DNA from: JAGQYH01 sp041393015
Lineage (GTDB): Bacteria; Bacteroidota; Bacteroidia; Chitinophagales; JADIYW01
Direction of reading: 5' to 3'
Assembly (NCBI GenBank): GCA_041393015.1
Contig: JAWKKV010000002.1
Coordinates: 310,001 to 374,000, forward strand
DNA length: 64,000 nucleotides
Under the pieces are notes generated by a model. It worked only from the letters and a program-made list of their open reading frames with translations, was not told where the DNA came from and searched no databases. Position 1 is the stretch's first letter. The number at the start of each line of letters is the position of its first letter. A program made the translations under genes and the position numbers. Of this stretch, positions 44,859-53,429 are shown one piece after another.

Positions 44859-45308
44859 TTATTTCGCGAATTTCCTTCTTATACGCTCTTCTAATCTAAC
44901 AGCTCTTTCATCATTGATAAATGCCAAATCTGGAATTATATCGGCAATAGGATGAATGTTTTTTGAAAGTCTATGGCTTCCATCAGCAAATTGGTTTAGT
45001 AACTCAAAACCCTCAGCGTAGCCGCATATTGCTAACGACAGAGCAGCCCCGTACACATCATCTTCATTATCTCCCTTGGTATATTCAAGTAATAAAGTTT
45101 TGTCAACGTCTCTCAATCCGGCTTTTATGAGCAGTTCGGTTACATATATGGCTGATGCATTGTTTTTTGCGAATTCGCAGGCGGTGTTAGCTCCGTATTT
45201 GTTTATCAATTTTAGAAGTTCAGGTAAAAACCAGTCTTCATCTTCTGGGTTAAATCCGTTTAAAGATTTATAAAGAGCATCATATTCCTTTTCAAATTCT
45301 AAATGCAT
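44859..45308 (-). CDS. Hypothetical helical protein
   Basis: 149 residues, predicted all-helical, with paired-helix character (WFLPELLKLINKYGANTACEFAKN; YVTELLIKAGLRDVDKTLLLEYTKG; DDVYGAALSLAICGYAEGF), resembling HEAT-like or tetratricopeptide-like solenoid sequence without a clear match. No signal peptide. It is 44 bp downstream of the secreted protein at 45353 on the same strand and may be co-transcribed. Function unknown. Confidence 0.7.
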   Translation of the reverse strand: MHLEFEKEYDALYKSLNGFNPEDEDWFLPELLKLINKYGANTACEFAKNNASAIYVTELLIKAGLRDVDKTLLLEYTKGDNEDDVYGAALSLAICGYAEGFELLNQFADGSHRLSKNIHPIADIIPDLAFINDERAVRLEERIRRKFAK

Positions 45309-45352
45309 GTTGATGAAGATGTTTTTTCCATGGGGTTTGGGGTTTATTTGTT

Positions 45353-46039
45353 TTAATCTAAATCTTCATACTTTTTGGCGCCTCTATCTACAAGCGCTTC
45401 TCGAATGCTTTCCAATTCATCATTGTCGTAAATTTCTTCTTCAATAAGTTTATCGATGTAATCAATTAGCGTTTCACCTTTGCCCATGTATTTTTCATTG
45501 TCTTTTGCATAAGTTTCTCCCACATTTTCACGGGTTAAGGTTTCATAACTGTTAAAATCAAATTGGTACTGCTCATCATCCAAAAGAATTTCATCGTACA
45601 GGTCGATAGTACTCTCGAATAACGCTTGTTTAAAAAGATGCTTTTCCCTCGAGTTGGAATCTTTTGGGTCTTTTGGGCAAATAAGCTTTGACATGTACTT
45701 TTTGAAGAAAGCCGAGATAATCTTATTGGCATTTTCTGCATCTCTCGGTACACCAAGGGCATCTAAAATGTAGCCTATAAAGTAACTTGCATTAAATCCA
45801 GAAAAATCCGCCAATATGACTTCTAAACAAAGCTTGTATTTGACTTCATTTAGCTCTTCTGTGGTGAGCTCTTTTAACTGAATGTCATCTTTCGGTGGGT
45901 AGGCTAAGAGATGCGCTTCCATGTAAGCGGTTGTTGAGCATCCGCAGTCTTCTGGTTTATGGTACGCAAGAACAAACGGAGGTATGAACAAACTTTCTAA
46001 AAGAATGATACTTGCCAGTATAAGGAGTTTTTTTTTCAT
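45353..46039 (-). CDS. Secreted protein of unknown function
   Basis: 228 residues. Signal peptide MKKKLLILASIILLESLF...VLA, then YHKPEDCGCSTTAYMEAHLL with a CGC cluster, a helical body (YKLCLEVILADFSGFNASYFIGYIL, with SKLICPKDPKDSN) and an acidic tail rich in Asp/Glu/Tyr. Four cysteines in the mature part could make two disulfides. No domain recognised. First gene of a possible two-gene unit with the helical hypothetical at 44859. Confidence 0.72.
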   Translation of the reverse strand: MKKKLLILASIILLESLFIPPFVLAYHKPEDCGCSTTAYMEAHLLAYPPKDDIQLKELTTEELNEVKYKLCLEVILADFSGFNASYFIGYILDALGVPRDAENANKIISAFFKKYMSKLICPKDPKDSNSREKHLFKQALFESTIDLYDEILLDDEQYQFDFNSYETLTRENVGETYAKDNEKYMGKGETLIDYIDKLIEEEIYDNDELESIREALVDRGAKKYEDLD

Positions 46040-46422
46040 GGTGCTCTCTATTTATTTTAAACTATAGCTGTTGGTTCTTGAAAGAATAGTTGCATAATTC
46101 AGCACCAAATTTAAAGAAAATGGAAGAAATTGGAAGAAAGCCTAACAAATTTACATTTCAATAGCTATTCGTTTAACCACAAGGTTCACTAAGGTTGTTT
46201 CACAACGATTACAAAGGCTTATACTTAACGAGTTTCAATGTATTGTATTTGTTATGTCCTTGGTGACTTTTTTCTTTGCTTAGTGTTTATATGAGAAGAA
46301 TTTAAAATCTCTTGTACATAAAGCGGACGCTTCAATTCATTGCGGAACGAGCGGACGCTCGCACTAGCGAAAGGTATTTTTTTTTAGAATTTAAATATTT
46401 CTGATTTCGAATTTAAGCTACG
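46040..46422. other. Repeat-rich intergenic gap
   Basis: 383 bases with no gene. It contains a decayed AACCACAAGGTTCACTAAGG ... CCTTGGTGACTTTTTTC inverted element (about 46176-46275) of the kind scattered in Bacteroidota, and two GCGGACGC hairpins at 46321-46360. A ten-base T-run follows near 46374. Confidence 0.6.
46321..46360. repeat. Paired GCGGACGC hairpins
   Basis: Two near-identical palindromes, AAGCGGACGCTT (46321-46332) and GAGCGGACGCTC (46349-46360), are separated by 16 bases. The outer base pairs differ (AA/TT versus GA/TC) but complementarity is kept. They are probably a small dispersed REP-like element or part of a transcript-end structure; the T-run near 46374 would suit a plus-strand transcript, yet no plus-strand gene precedes it. 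Confidence 0.65.
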
Positions 46423-47976
46423 CTACCAATCAATAGGTCGATAATCCTTTAAGAACTTACCACACCAATGTTTGCCGGTATTGATGCCGTCAAACAATGG
46501 ATCTAACACTCTGGCGGCGCCATCTACAATATCTAACGGCGGCTGGAAGTCGTGAATTTTTTCTTTGCTTTTGGCCAATTCAATTGGATCTTCGTCGGTT
46601 ACCCAACCGGTATCCACTGCGTTCATATAAATTCCATCTTTAGCAAAATCAGATGCAGAAGTATGTGTCATCATATTTAAGGCTGCTTTTGCCATATTGG
46701 TATGCGGATGTCTATCTTCTTTGTGAAAGCGATGAAATTTTCCTTCCATCGCTGAAACGTTGATGATGTGCTTTTTACCTGTGTTCTCTTTTCTCATTAA
46801 ATGAGATAGTCGATTACATAAAACAAATGGAGCAACGGCATTCACCAACTGGACTTCAATCATTTCAGGTGTTTCAATTTCCCCTAATCTTAACCGCCAG
46901 CTATTGGTTTTTCTAAGATCCACTTGCTGTAAGTCGGCATCTAATTCTCCTTCAGGGAATATTTCTTCGGATGACAATGAATTGTCAAACCTGTAAGGGA
47001 TTTGCGACAACTTAGCCGATGCTCTAATACCAATGCCGGGTTCTGCATCTTGCCATGAAACCGGTAATGTATTATTTTGTTTGGAGGATATTTTGGTGCT
47101 AAAAGCACTCAACTCATTCAAACAATATTGGTGATCCGATAATAAATGCTGCGCCGTTTCGGGTAAGGCTTCAAAATCTAAAATCTCGTTAGGCATTAAG
47201 TGATGATAAAAGCCAGCCGGTCGCCTTACGGTTTGGGCTGCATTATTGATTAGAATATCTAATCGGTCGTATTGTTGCTCAATAAAATTGCAGAAGATCT
47301 CTACACTTGGAATATGTCTTAAATCTAATCCATGAATTTTTAACCGATCACTCCATTCATGAAAATCTTCTTCTTTTGAAAAACGCAAGGCTGAATCTAC
47401 CGGAAATCGAGTAGTGGCTACCACAGTAGCACCGGCTCTCAACATCAACAAAGTAATGTGGTAGCCAATTTTAAGTCTTGAACCGGTTACTATAGCCACT
47501 TGATCCGTAAGATCTGCCGTTTGAAATCGCTTGGCATAATTAAAGTCGCCACAGCTGGGACACATAGCATCATAAAAATGATGAAGTACGGAATATACTT
47601 CTTTACAAACGTAGCAGTTTCTTGGTGATTCTAAGATTCGTTGTTCTAAGTTTTCTAGTTTGGCTGCCGCCAACATTTTGGGTGCTTCAAAAATATGAGC
47701 TTCTCTTGCACTTCTAATTCCTGTGGCTTTCCTAGCGTGTTTGTCTCGTTCTTTTAACTTCCTTTTCGCTGCCTTTTTTCCGTCTTTTCTTCGTCGTTTT
47801 AGTTCTTCCTTTTGCGGTCTTGAAAGCTGTCCAGCAACTTTTAATAAAGCTACCCGTCTATCTTTTGGAATCTCAAAAATCTGATTAGTATCTTCCACTA
47901 ACTTTTCTAAAATTGAAATACACTTTTCAATTTCTTCTTCATTAATTTTATCTATCTCAGTATGACTTTCCTTCAT
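46423..47976 (-). CDS. Zinc-ribbon / short-chain dehydrogenase fusion protein
   Basis: About 517 residues from ATG 47976 (MKESHTEIDKINEEE); a TTG at 47997 would lengthen it. N-terminal ~100 residues are charged and basic (KEELKRRRKDGKKAAKRKLKERDKH). A zinc ribbon follows (NCYVCKEVYSVLHHFYDAMCPSCGDF). Then an SDR domain: VAIVTGSRLKIGYHITLLMLRAGA (nucleotide binding), ILINNAAQT, NVSAMEGKF (serine), and HTNMAKAALNMM in place of the usual YxxxK, plus VDTGWVTDED. A large insert (~290-395) separates parts of the SDR. Function unknown. Confidence 0.85.
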   Translation of the reverse strand: MKESHTEIDKINEEEIEKCISILEKLVEDTNQIFEIPKDRRVALLKVAGQLSRPQKEELKRRRKDGKKAAKRKLKERDKHARKATGIRSAREAHIFEAPKMLAAAKLENLEQRILESPRNCYVCKEVYSVLHHFYDAMCPSCGDFNYAKRFQTADLTDQVAIVTGSRLKIGYHITLLMLRAGATVVATTRFPVDSALRFSKEEDFHEWSDRLKIHGLDLRHIPSVEIFCNFIEQQYDRLDILINNAAQTVRRPAGFYHHLMPNEILDFEALPETAQHLLSDHQYCLNELSAFSTKISSKQNNTLPVSWQDAEPGIGIRASAKLSQIPYRFDNSLSSEEIFPEGELDADLQQVDLRKTNSWRLRLGEIETPEMIEVQLVNAVAPFVLCNRLSHLMRKENTGKKHIINVSAMEGKFHRFHKEDRHPHTNMAKAALNMMTHTSASDFAKDGIYMNAVDTGWVTDEDPIELAKSKEKIHDFQPPLDIVDGAARVLDPLFDGINTGKHWCGKFLKDYRPIDW

Positions 47977-48070
47977 CAATGATACTTTACCGTGCAAAGT
48001 TAATATTTGAAAGTATTCTGTAGAAAGATAGATTTAAAAGTAGCAGATAAATAATGTTGGACTATTCTAC

Positions 48071-49768
48071 TTAAAACTCTGGTAAACTTTCAAAATTGTT
48101 GGCGATAGATTCATCTGCTTTTGCCCTGTAATATGGATTGCCATCAATGGGATGAATCAATTGCAAATGAGGAAGGATTAGAACGCCTTTGTCTTGCAAC
48201 ATGATAGTTTCCTCCGTTTTTAATTCTAAACCGGTATCAAATCTAATATCAGTTATAATCGTATCTTCTCTATGAATGGCTACCGGATGCATACATGCAA
48301 TTGGTATTTTTCCATCTTGTTTATTTTCTACTAAATCTTCTTCAGATTCAAAAACAGACAATGGCTCAGGAACATCATCTTGGTTGGCTCTACTTAATAT
48401 CTCTGTTAAATCCAATTCTACTTCCGTACCATTTGCAGTTTCGTATTTTAAAGCAGTTAAACTATCAGCAGTCCGAGATTTATCTATAATAGTAGCATTT
48501 ACAGGTAAATATCGCTCTGTAATATTTGATGTACCTTCTACTGCAAACCCATTGTCATTAATAGAAATTTCATCGAATAAATTAGATATTAAAACGGTTC
48601 TAGTATGAAGTGGGTCAGGCTTGTCAGAAAAAATAGGAATTGAAGTCGGTAAAGTATCTAAAAATCCGAGATTTAATCCTTGTCCTTGATCTTTTAAAGT
48701 AGCTAAATGAATTACTTCATTTTTACAGCTGTAAAATTGAGGTAATGGTTTCCCATCCAGCTTCGCCTGCATTATTTTAGCAATTACCTTACCTGCCACA
48801 AATTCACCTACTTCCAGCACTACTACACCAATAGTAGCCCCTGTAATGGCACCTCCAATCGGATTGCCGGTAAACAAGCCTATCACAAATCCTATAATAC
48901 CACCAACTATAGCGGCTAAGAGATCACCCAGCAAGCCAAAATCAATATTCGTATCTACTTTAAGTTCAAAGCTTAGTTTTCCGTTCTCTAATTTTGGGAT
49001 TAGATCTACCGTTACAGTAATATCCGGATCAGGAATAATATCAATAATTGGAGTGTCAATTTCAGCTACAGCTCTCAGTATTACTCTAACTTTCCCATTT
49101 GAAATACTCATGCTAACAGAAGTCCAATCTCCTTGGCTATCCTTTTTTTGAGGGAAAGGGTGACTTCCATCATCCTCTCTCAATTGACTGTGCCAGATAT
49201 CGTTGGCAAATCTCGATAGCGTCGTGCTCGCCACACCTAACGCAACATGTTTATCTATGGGCAAGAATGATTGTGCTGCGGCAGCATTTCCTCTTGGCAC
49301 ATGTTCATCATCCGGCAATGGGTCTCCATTTTGACTACTGGCTCGAAGATCTAAATTTGCTAGTAAAGCCATGGCGTGCTCATGGTCATTATCCCCTTGA
49401 AGTTTAACAATTTCCGGTGTTCCTGCTAAACCACTCAAGGCATCGAACGGGACATTGGTTGTTAATCCATTTAAACTGGTTGCTAATACCAATTCTTTTC
49501 CATCATCACTTAAACTTATGGCTGCAAAAACATGAAATGGAATTATGCCTCCCAATGTCATTGTAATATCTAGGTCGTTATTCGTGTCATCAAAAATGAT
49601 ATCTACAAAATCAATCGTTATTTCCATACCATCAAAAATTGCAGGCAATGAACCTGGTGGTATTAACAATCCTCTTTCATGCAATCCTCGCATGGCGGTT
49701 AGAAACCAACCACTTCCTAATTGAAACTCAATATCAAATCCTGAACTAATGTGTGAAGTATTAATCAT
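48071..49768 (-). CDS. Large protein with a glycine-zipper hairpin, unknown family
   Basis: 565 residues, no signal peptide. Repeated beta-rich stretches (FDIEFQLGSGWFLTAMRGL; GMEITIDFVDIIFDDTNNDL; GKVRVILRAVAEID; ITVTVDLIPKLENGKLSFEL). A hydrophobic glycine-rich segment near 280-330 (LLAAIVGGIIGFVIGLF and GGAITGATIGVVVLE) could insert in a membrane as a hairpin. The C-terminus is hydrophilic. The beta regions loosely resemble TULIP-like lipid-binding proteins; I could not assign a family. Its start lies about 210 bp from the divergent SQR-like gene. Confidence 0.65.
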   Translation of the reverse strand: MINTSHISSGFDIEFQLGSGWFLTAMRGLHERGLLIPPGSLPAIFDGMEITIDFVDIIFDDTNNDLDITMTLGGIIPFHVFAAISLSDDGKELVLATSLNGLTTNVPFDALSGLAGTPEIVKLQGDNDHEHAMALLANLDLRASSQNGDPLPDDEHVPRGNAAAAQSFLPIDKHVALGVASTTLSRFANDIWHSQLREDDGSHPFPQKKDSQGDWTSVSMSISNGKVRVILRAVAEIDTPIIDIIPDPDITVTVDLIPKLENGKLSFELKVDTNIDFGLLGDLLAAIVGGIIGFVIGLFTGNPIGGAITGATIGVVVLEVGEFVAGKVIAKIMQAKLDGKPLPQFYSCKNEVIHLATLKDQGQGLNLGFLDTLPTSIPIFSDKPDPLHTRTVLISNLFDEISINDNGFAVEGTSNITERYLPVNATIIDKSRTADSLTALKYETANGTEVELDLTEILSRANQDDVPEPLSVFESEEDLVENKQDGKIPIACMHPVAIHREDTIITDIRFDTGLELKTEETIMLQDKGVLILPHLQLIHPIDGNPYYRAKADESIANNFESLPEF

Positions 49769-49975
49769 TTTAAGACGGTTTTGTTGTAGACAAATTATAG
49801 AATACTTAATGTAATATAATTATAAATAATTATATGTTAGATTAATAGTGTAAATTTTATCGATTAAATAAGTATTTAACCAATTCTATCAAGCTATCTT
49901 AAGTATTGACAAATATCATCTAGCCAACTGATTTTATAAAGTTCTAATACTTCATCATTACTCTAATTTTGAAAT

Positions 49976-51220
49976 ATGAAAAATATTTTGATTTTAGGAG
50001 CAGGCTCAGCTGGAACAATAATGTCGAATCATCTTAGAAAGAGATTAGACTTAGATGAATGGCAAATAACCATAGTTGACAAAGATGATGTTCACTATTA
50101 TCAGCCGGGCTTTTTATTTCTTCCTTTCGATGAGTATACCGAAAAACAAGTAAAGAAACGAACAGATAAGTTTCTACATGCTGATGTAAAATATATTCAT
50201 AGTCCTGTTGAATCTATTGAAGCAGAAAAGAATAGAGTTCATTTAAAAGGTGGAAGTGCCATAGATTACGATATATTAATTATTGCAACGGGTTCACAGA
50301 TTGCTCCACAAGAAACGGAAGGTGTATTAGGACCACTTTGGAGAAAAGATATTTTTGATTTTTATTCATTTGAAGGAGCAGTTGCCTTAAGAGACAAATT
50401 AAAAGCTTGGGAAGGTGGAAATTTGGTAGTTCATATTACAGAAATGCCAATTAAATGTCCGGTAGCGCCACTAGAATTTTCCTTTTTAGCAGATGATTTC
50501 TTCAAAAAGAAAAATATGCGCGACAAGGTGAATATCACCTATGTTACTCCGGTAGATGGTGCTTTTACAAAACCTACAGCTTCAAAAAAATTAGCTTATC
50601 TTTTAGAAGAGAAAGGAGTTGAGGTTGTATCAGATTTTTATATTGAGAAGGTAGATAATGATAGAAAGGTGATTGTAGATTATGGTGGCAAGGAAGTTCC
50701 ATTTGATCTTTTAGTAACTGTGCCAACTAACATGGGAAGCGAAATTATTGCTCGTTCAGGCATGGGAGATGATTTGAATTTTGTTCCTACAGACAATCAA
50801 ACCTTACAATCAAAAGCTTATGAGAATGTGTTTGTTATTGGAGATGCTACCGATTTGCCGGCCTCTAAGGCGGGTTCTGTAGCTCACTTTGAAGCTGAAA
50901 TATTGGTAGAGAATATTTTGAATTACATGAAAGGAGAACCAATGACCGCAAAGTTTGATGGTCATTCTAATTGCTTTATTGAAACAGGAAATGGGAAAGC
51001 TTTAGTGATAGATTTTAATTACGAGCAAGAACCTGTTGAAGGAACATTTCCTTTTAATAAAGTTGGTCCATTAAATTTATTAAAGGAATCTAAATTAAAT
51101 CATTGGGGTAAATTAGCCTTTCGTCAAGTGTATTGGAAGATGATTTTACCAGCTAAAAAGATACCATTTGTAGGCGCAAATATGTCTCTAAAAGGAAAGA
51201 AAATAAAGAATAAAAAATAA
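49976..51220 (+). CDS. Sulfide:quinone oxidoreductase-like flavoprotein
   Basis: 414 residues. FAD-binding ILILGAGSAGTIMSNHLRK; YYQPGFLFLPF; IIATGSQIAPQETEG; cysteine-bearing MPIKCPVAPLEFSFL near 157; FVIGDATDLPASKAGSVAHFEAE; and SNCFIETGNGKALVIDF with a second cysteine. A basic C-terminal membrane-associating stretch (KLNHWGKLAFRQVYWKMILPAKKIPFVG) ends it. It resembles SQR and fcc-type flavoproteins that oxidise sulfide or persulfide and reduce quinone. The DsrC and DsrE2-like genes follow within 8-20 bp. Confidence 0.88.
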   Translation: MKNILILGAGSAGTIMSNHLRKRLDLDEWQITIVDKDDVHYYQPGFLFLPFDEYTEKQVKKRTDKFLHADVKYIHSPVESIEAEKNRVHLKGGSAIDYDILIIATGSQIAPQETEGVLGPLWRKDIFDFYSFEGAVALRDKLKAWEGGNLVVHITEMPIKCPVAPLEFSFLADDFFKKKNMRDKVNITYVTPVDGAFTKPTASKKLAYLLEEKGVEVVSDFYIEKVDNDRKVIVDYGGKEVPFDLLVTVPTNMGSEIIARSGMGDDLNFVPTDNQTLQSKAYENVFVIGDATDLPASKAGSVAHFEAEILVENILNYMKGEPMTAKFDGHSNCFIETGNGKALVIDFNYEQEPVEGTFPFNKVGPLNLLKESKLNHWGKLAFRQVYWKMILPAKKIPFVGANMSLKGKKIKNKK

Positions 51221-51227
51221 AATAAAC

Positions 51228-51539
51228 ATGGAAAAAATTATTGCAGGAGTATCGGTAAACGTAAATGAACAAGGTTATTTATTAGACCTAAATCAATGGA
51301 CAAAAGATATCGCACAAGAAATTGCCAATGAAGAAGGAGTTGGGCAATTAACTGATAGACATTGGGAGGTAGTTAAATATCTTCAAGATGAATATAAAAA
51401 GGAAACACGATTATCGATAAGAAGTATTGGTAAAAGCGGCGTAGTGGACATTAAAGAGTTTTATGCCCTTTTCCCAGAAGGACCGTTAAAAAAGGCAGCA
51501 AAAATTTCCGGAATTCCTAAACCTGCAAGCTGTATTTAA
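51228..51539 (+). CDS. DsrC/TusE-family sulfur-carrier protein, single terminal cysteine
   Basis: 103 residues. WTKDIAQEIANEEGV, LTDRHWEVVKYLQDEY and the C-terminal arm GPLKKAAKISGIPKPASC are family hallmarks. The penultimate cysteine (C102) is kept; the other cysteine of true DsrC (11 residues earlier, normally ACKIAG) is alanine here. It should carry a persulfide on one cysteine, in TusE style, not a DsrC trisulfide. Sits between the SQR-like and DsrE2-like genes in an operon. Confidence 0.93.
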   Translation: MEKIIAGVSVNVNEQGYLLDLNQWTKDIAQEIANEEGVGQLTDRHWEVVKYLQDEYKKETRLSIRSIGKSGVVDIKEFYALFPEGPLKKAAKISGIPKPASCI

Positions 51540-51558
51540 AAATTAAAAGTTTTCAATA

Positions 51559-52038
51559 ATGACAAAGGATAAAAATTTAAAAAGAATGCTATTCATCTTA
51601 TCTAAAGCAAGTTTAGATAGTGTTTATGCATGTTTAGTAATGGCGAATGGCGCTAGAATGGAAGGAATTGAGTCGGAGATATTCTTTACCTTTTTTGGAT
51701 TAGATGCCGTTAATAAAAAGAAAATGGATAAAATGAAGATGCCTACTGTGGGAAATCCAGGTATGCATATACCAACTATGGTCGGGGGCATTCCAGGTAT
51801 GGAAGCGGTAGCTACTAAAATGATGAAGAAGGAAATGGAAAAACTTGATATTCCTCCTGTATCTGAATTTTTAGAGATAATTAAGGCTTCGGGTGGAAAA
51901 CTTTGGGGTTGTAAATTAGCGGTAGAAATGTTCCATTTAAAAAGAGAAGACTTGATTGAAGATTTAGATGGTATTATAACTGTGGGTGAGTTTTATGAAC
52001 GTGCGAATACAGAAGGTTCACATATAGTGTTTGTATAA
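51559..52038 (+). CDS. DsrE2-type (DsrE/DsrF/DrsH-like) sulfurtransferase
   Basis: 159 residues. RMLFILSKASLDSVYACLVMANGARMEG, EIFFTFFGLDAV, a long helical insert rich in Met/Lys (KKKMDKMKMP; GGIPGMEAVATKMMKKE), the active-site-like GGKLWGCKLAVEMFH, and the end IITVGEFYERANTEG. The DsrE2 branch is usually membrane-associated or soluble and carries a persulfide on the cysteine of the WGCK motif. With SQR and DsrC it makes a plausible sulfane-sulfur relay. Confidence 0.9.
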   Translation: MTKDKNLKRMLFILSKASLDSVYACLVMANGARMEGIESEIFFTFFGLDAVNKKKMDKMKMPTVGNPGMHIPTMVGGIPGMEAVATKMMKKEMEKLDIPPVSEFLEIIKASGGKLWGCKLAVEMFHLKREDLIEDLDGIITVGEFYERANTEGSHIVFV

Positions 52039-52045
52039 GTAGAAG

Positions 52046-52384
52046 CTAGTTTGCTATCGCCTTTAAAGCTTTCTCTGACAACGGGCAGTTTTTATCCGAA
52101 AGAAATTGTAAAGCCAATTGAAATTGACTCTTGTCTTTGACATTAAAAGAATGGGTTAAAATTGAGTTTTTAGGTTTTAGAATGATGTTGTTAGTTTTGA
52201 ATATGGTATAAATATCAACACTTTCAATAGCATTATATCTTAGTTTATTGGTGGTAAATACATTTCGAAATTCTATTTCATCGTCGTGAAAAATAAGCTT
52301 TGGATTAATATTATTATATCCAATGGTGAATGGACGTGGAATGAATTTGAAGCTTAAAAAAGCTGCTCTGATGTTGATTTTCAT
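52046..52384 (-). CDS. Small bacterial-PH-like protein
   Basis: 112 residues: IGYNNINPKLIFHDDEIEFRNVF, then TNKLRYNAIESVDIYTIF, NNIILKPKNSILTHSFNV and QFQLALQFLSDKNCPL. The strand-turn pattern with a final helix looks like a bacterial PH-type domain, but similarity is weak. No membrane helix. Its stop is 7 bp from the end of the convergent DsrE2 gene, and its start is 25 bp from the def stop. Confidence 0.6.
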   Translation of the reverse strand: MKINIRAAFLSFKFIPRPFTIGYNNINPKLIFHDDEIEFRNVFTTNKLRYNAIESVDIYTIFKTNNIILKPKNSILTHSFNVKDKSQFQLALQFLSDKNCPLSEKALKAIAN

Positions 52385-52409
52385 TTGATTGAAATTGATA
52401 GATTTACAA

Positions 52410-52985
52410 TTATCTTTTCATCCTTAACTCAGGGAATTTCATTTTGTAATCAACCGAAACTTTGCCTTTAGAGATTTTATCCAGTTTTCGTTGCAACAAT
52501 CTCTTCTTTAATGGGTTGATGTGATCGGTAAATAGAATGCCTTCAATATGATCGTATTCGTGTTGAATTACCCTTGCATTAATGCCATTGAATGTTTCAG
52601 TATGTTCTTCCCAATTTTCATCTAAATATTTTAGTTTGATGACCGGCATTCTCGATACATCTTCTCGAATGTTCGGAATACTCAAACAACCTTCTTCATA
52701 TTTCCATTCTTCACCGCTTTCTTCAAGCATTTCGGCATTGATAAATGCTCTGCGTACGCCTTTGTAATCAGGATTCTTTTTAGGATTTTCCAATTGTACC
52801 GTATCCACAATAAATAAACGAATAGATTTACCTATTTGTGGAGCAGCTAAACCAACGCCTTCTGCATTTTCCATGGTTTCAAACATATTCTCAATTAATG
52901 TTTGCCAATCAGCACCTTCCTTTTCAATGGGAGTTGCCTTCCGTTTAAGCACTGGATCTCCGTATGCAACTATTGGTAATGTCAT
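52410..52985 (-). CDS. def: Peptide deformylase
   Basis: 191 residues. Motif 1 GVGLAAPQIG, motif 2 EEGCLSIPNI with the metal cysteine, motif 3 QHEYDHIEGILF with the two metal histidines and catalytic glutamate. It removes the N-formyl group from nascent proteins. Next to ruvX on the same strand (19 bp gap), an arrangement seen in many Bacteroidota. Confidence 0.97.
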   Translation of the reverse strand: MTLPIVAYGDPVLKRKATPIEKEGADWQTLIENMFETMENAEGVGLAAPQIGKSIRLFIVDTVQLENPKKNPDYKGVRRAFINAEMLEESGEEWKYEEGCLSIPNIREDVSRMPVIKLKYLDENWEEHTETFNGINARVIQHEYDHIEGILFTDHINPLKKRLLQRKLDKISKGKVSVDYKMKFPELRMKR

Positions 52986-53004
52986 GTTATTTTTCTTATT
53001 GATT

Positions 53005-53415
53005 CTATAATTTATCCATATACGACTTCAAAATTAATGCCGCACTTACTTTATCTAATAGACTTTTGTCTTTTCTTTTTGATTTTTTAATACCCGCTGA
53101 AATCAAAGTATCAGAAGCCATTTTACTAGTAAACATTTCATCTTCTAAATGAATAGGAAGGGTTGGAAATGCTTTTTTTAATTCCTCTTGGAATTTGTAA
53201 ACCTTTTTGGTGGTTTCGCTAATATTGCCATCTAAATATTTAGGTTCACCTAAAACAATTAACTCAACATTCTCTTTAACTATTAACTTCTTTAGATGGT
53301 CAATAATTTTAGCCGTGTCGATAGTTTCTAATGGTGAAGCAACAATTTTAAGATCATCGGTTAAAGCTAAACCAACTCTTTTTGTTCCATAATCAATTCC
53401 AAGATATTTCGACAT
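53005..53415 (-). CDS. ruvX: Holliday junction resolvase-like RuvX/YqgF
   Basis: 136 residues of RNase-H-like fold. GIDYGTKRVGLALTD supplies the first aspartate, LIVLGEPKYLDG the glutamate, and KDKSLLDKVSAALILKSYM the final acidic helix. YqgF is implicated in 16S rRNA 5'-end processing and possibly in recombination. Located between the ubiA-family gene and def, likely co-transcribed with def. Confidence 0.94.
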   Translation of the reverse strand: MSKYLGIDYGTKRVGLALTDDLKIVASPLETIDTAKIIDHLKKLIVKENVELIVLGEPKYLDGNISETTKKVYKFQEELKKAFPTLPIHLEDEMFTSKMASDTLISAGIKKSKRKDKSLLDKVSAALILKSYMDKL

Positions 53416-53429
53416 TAGCTGAATAACGG

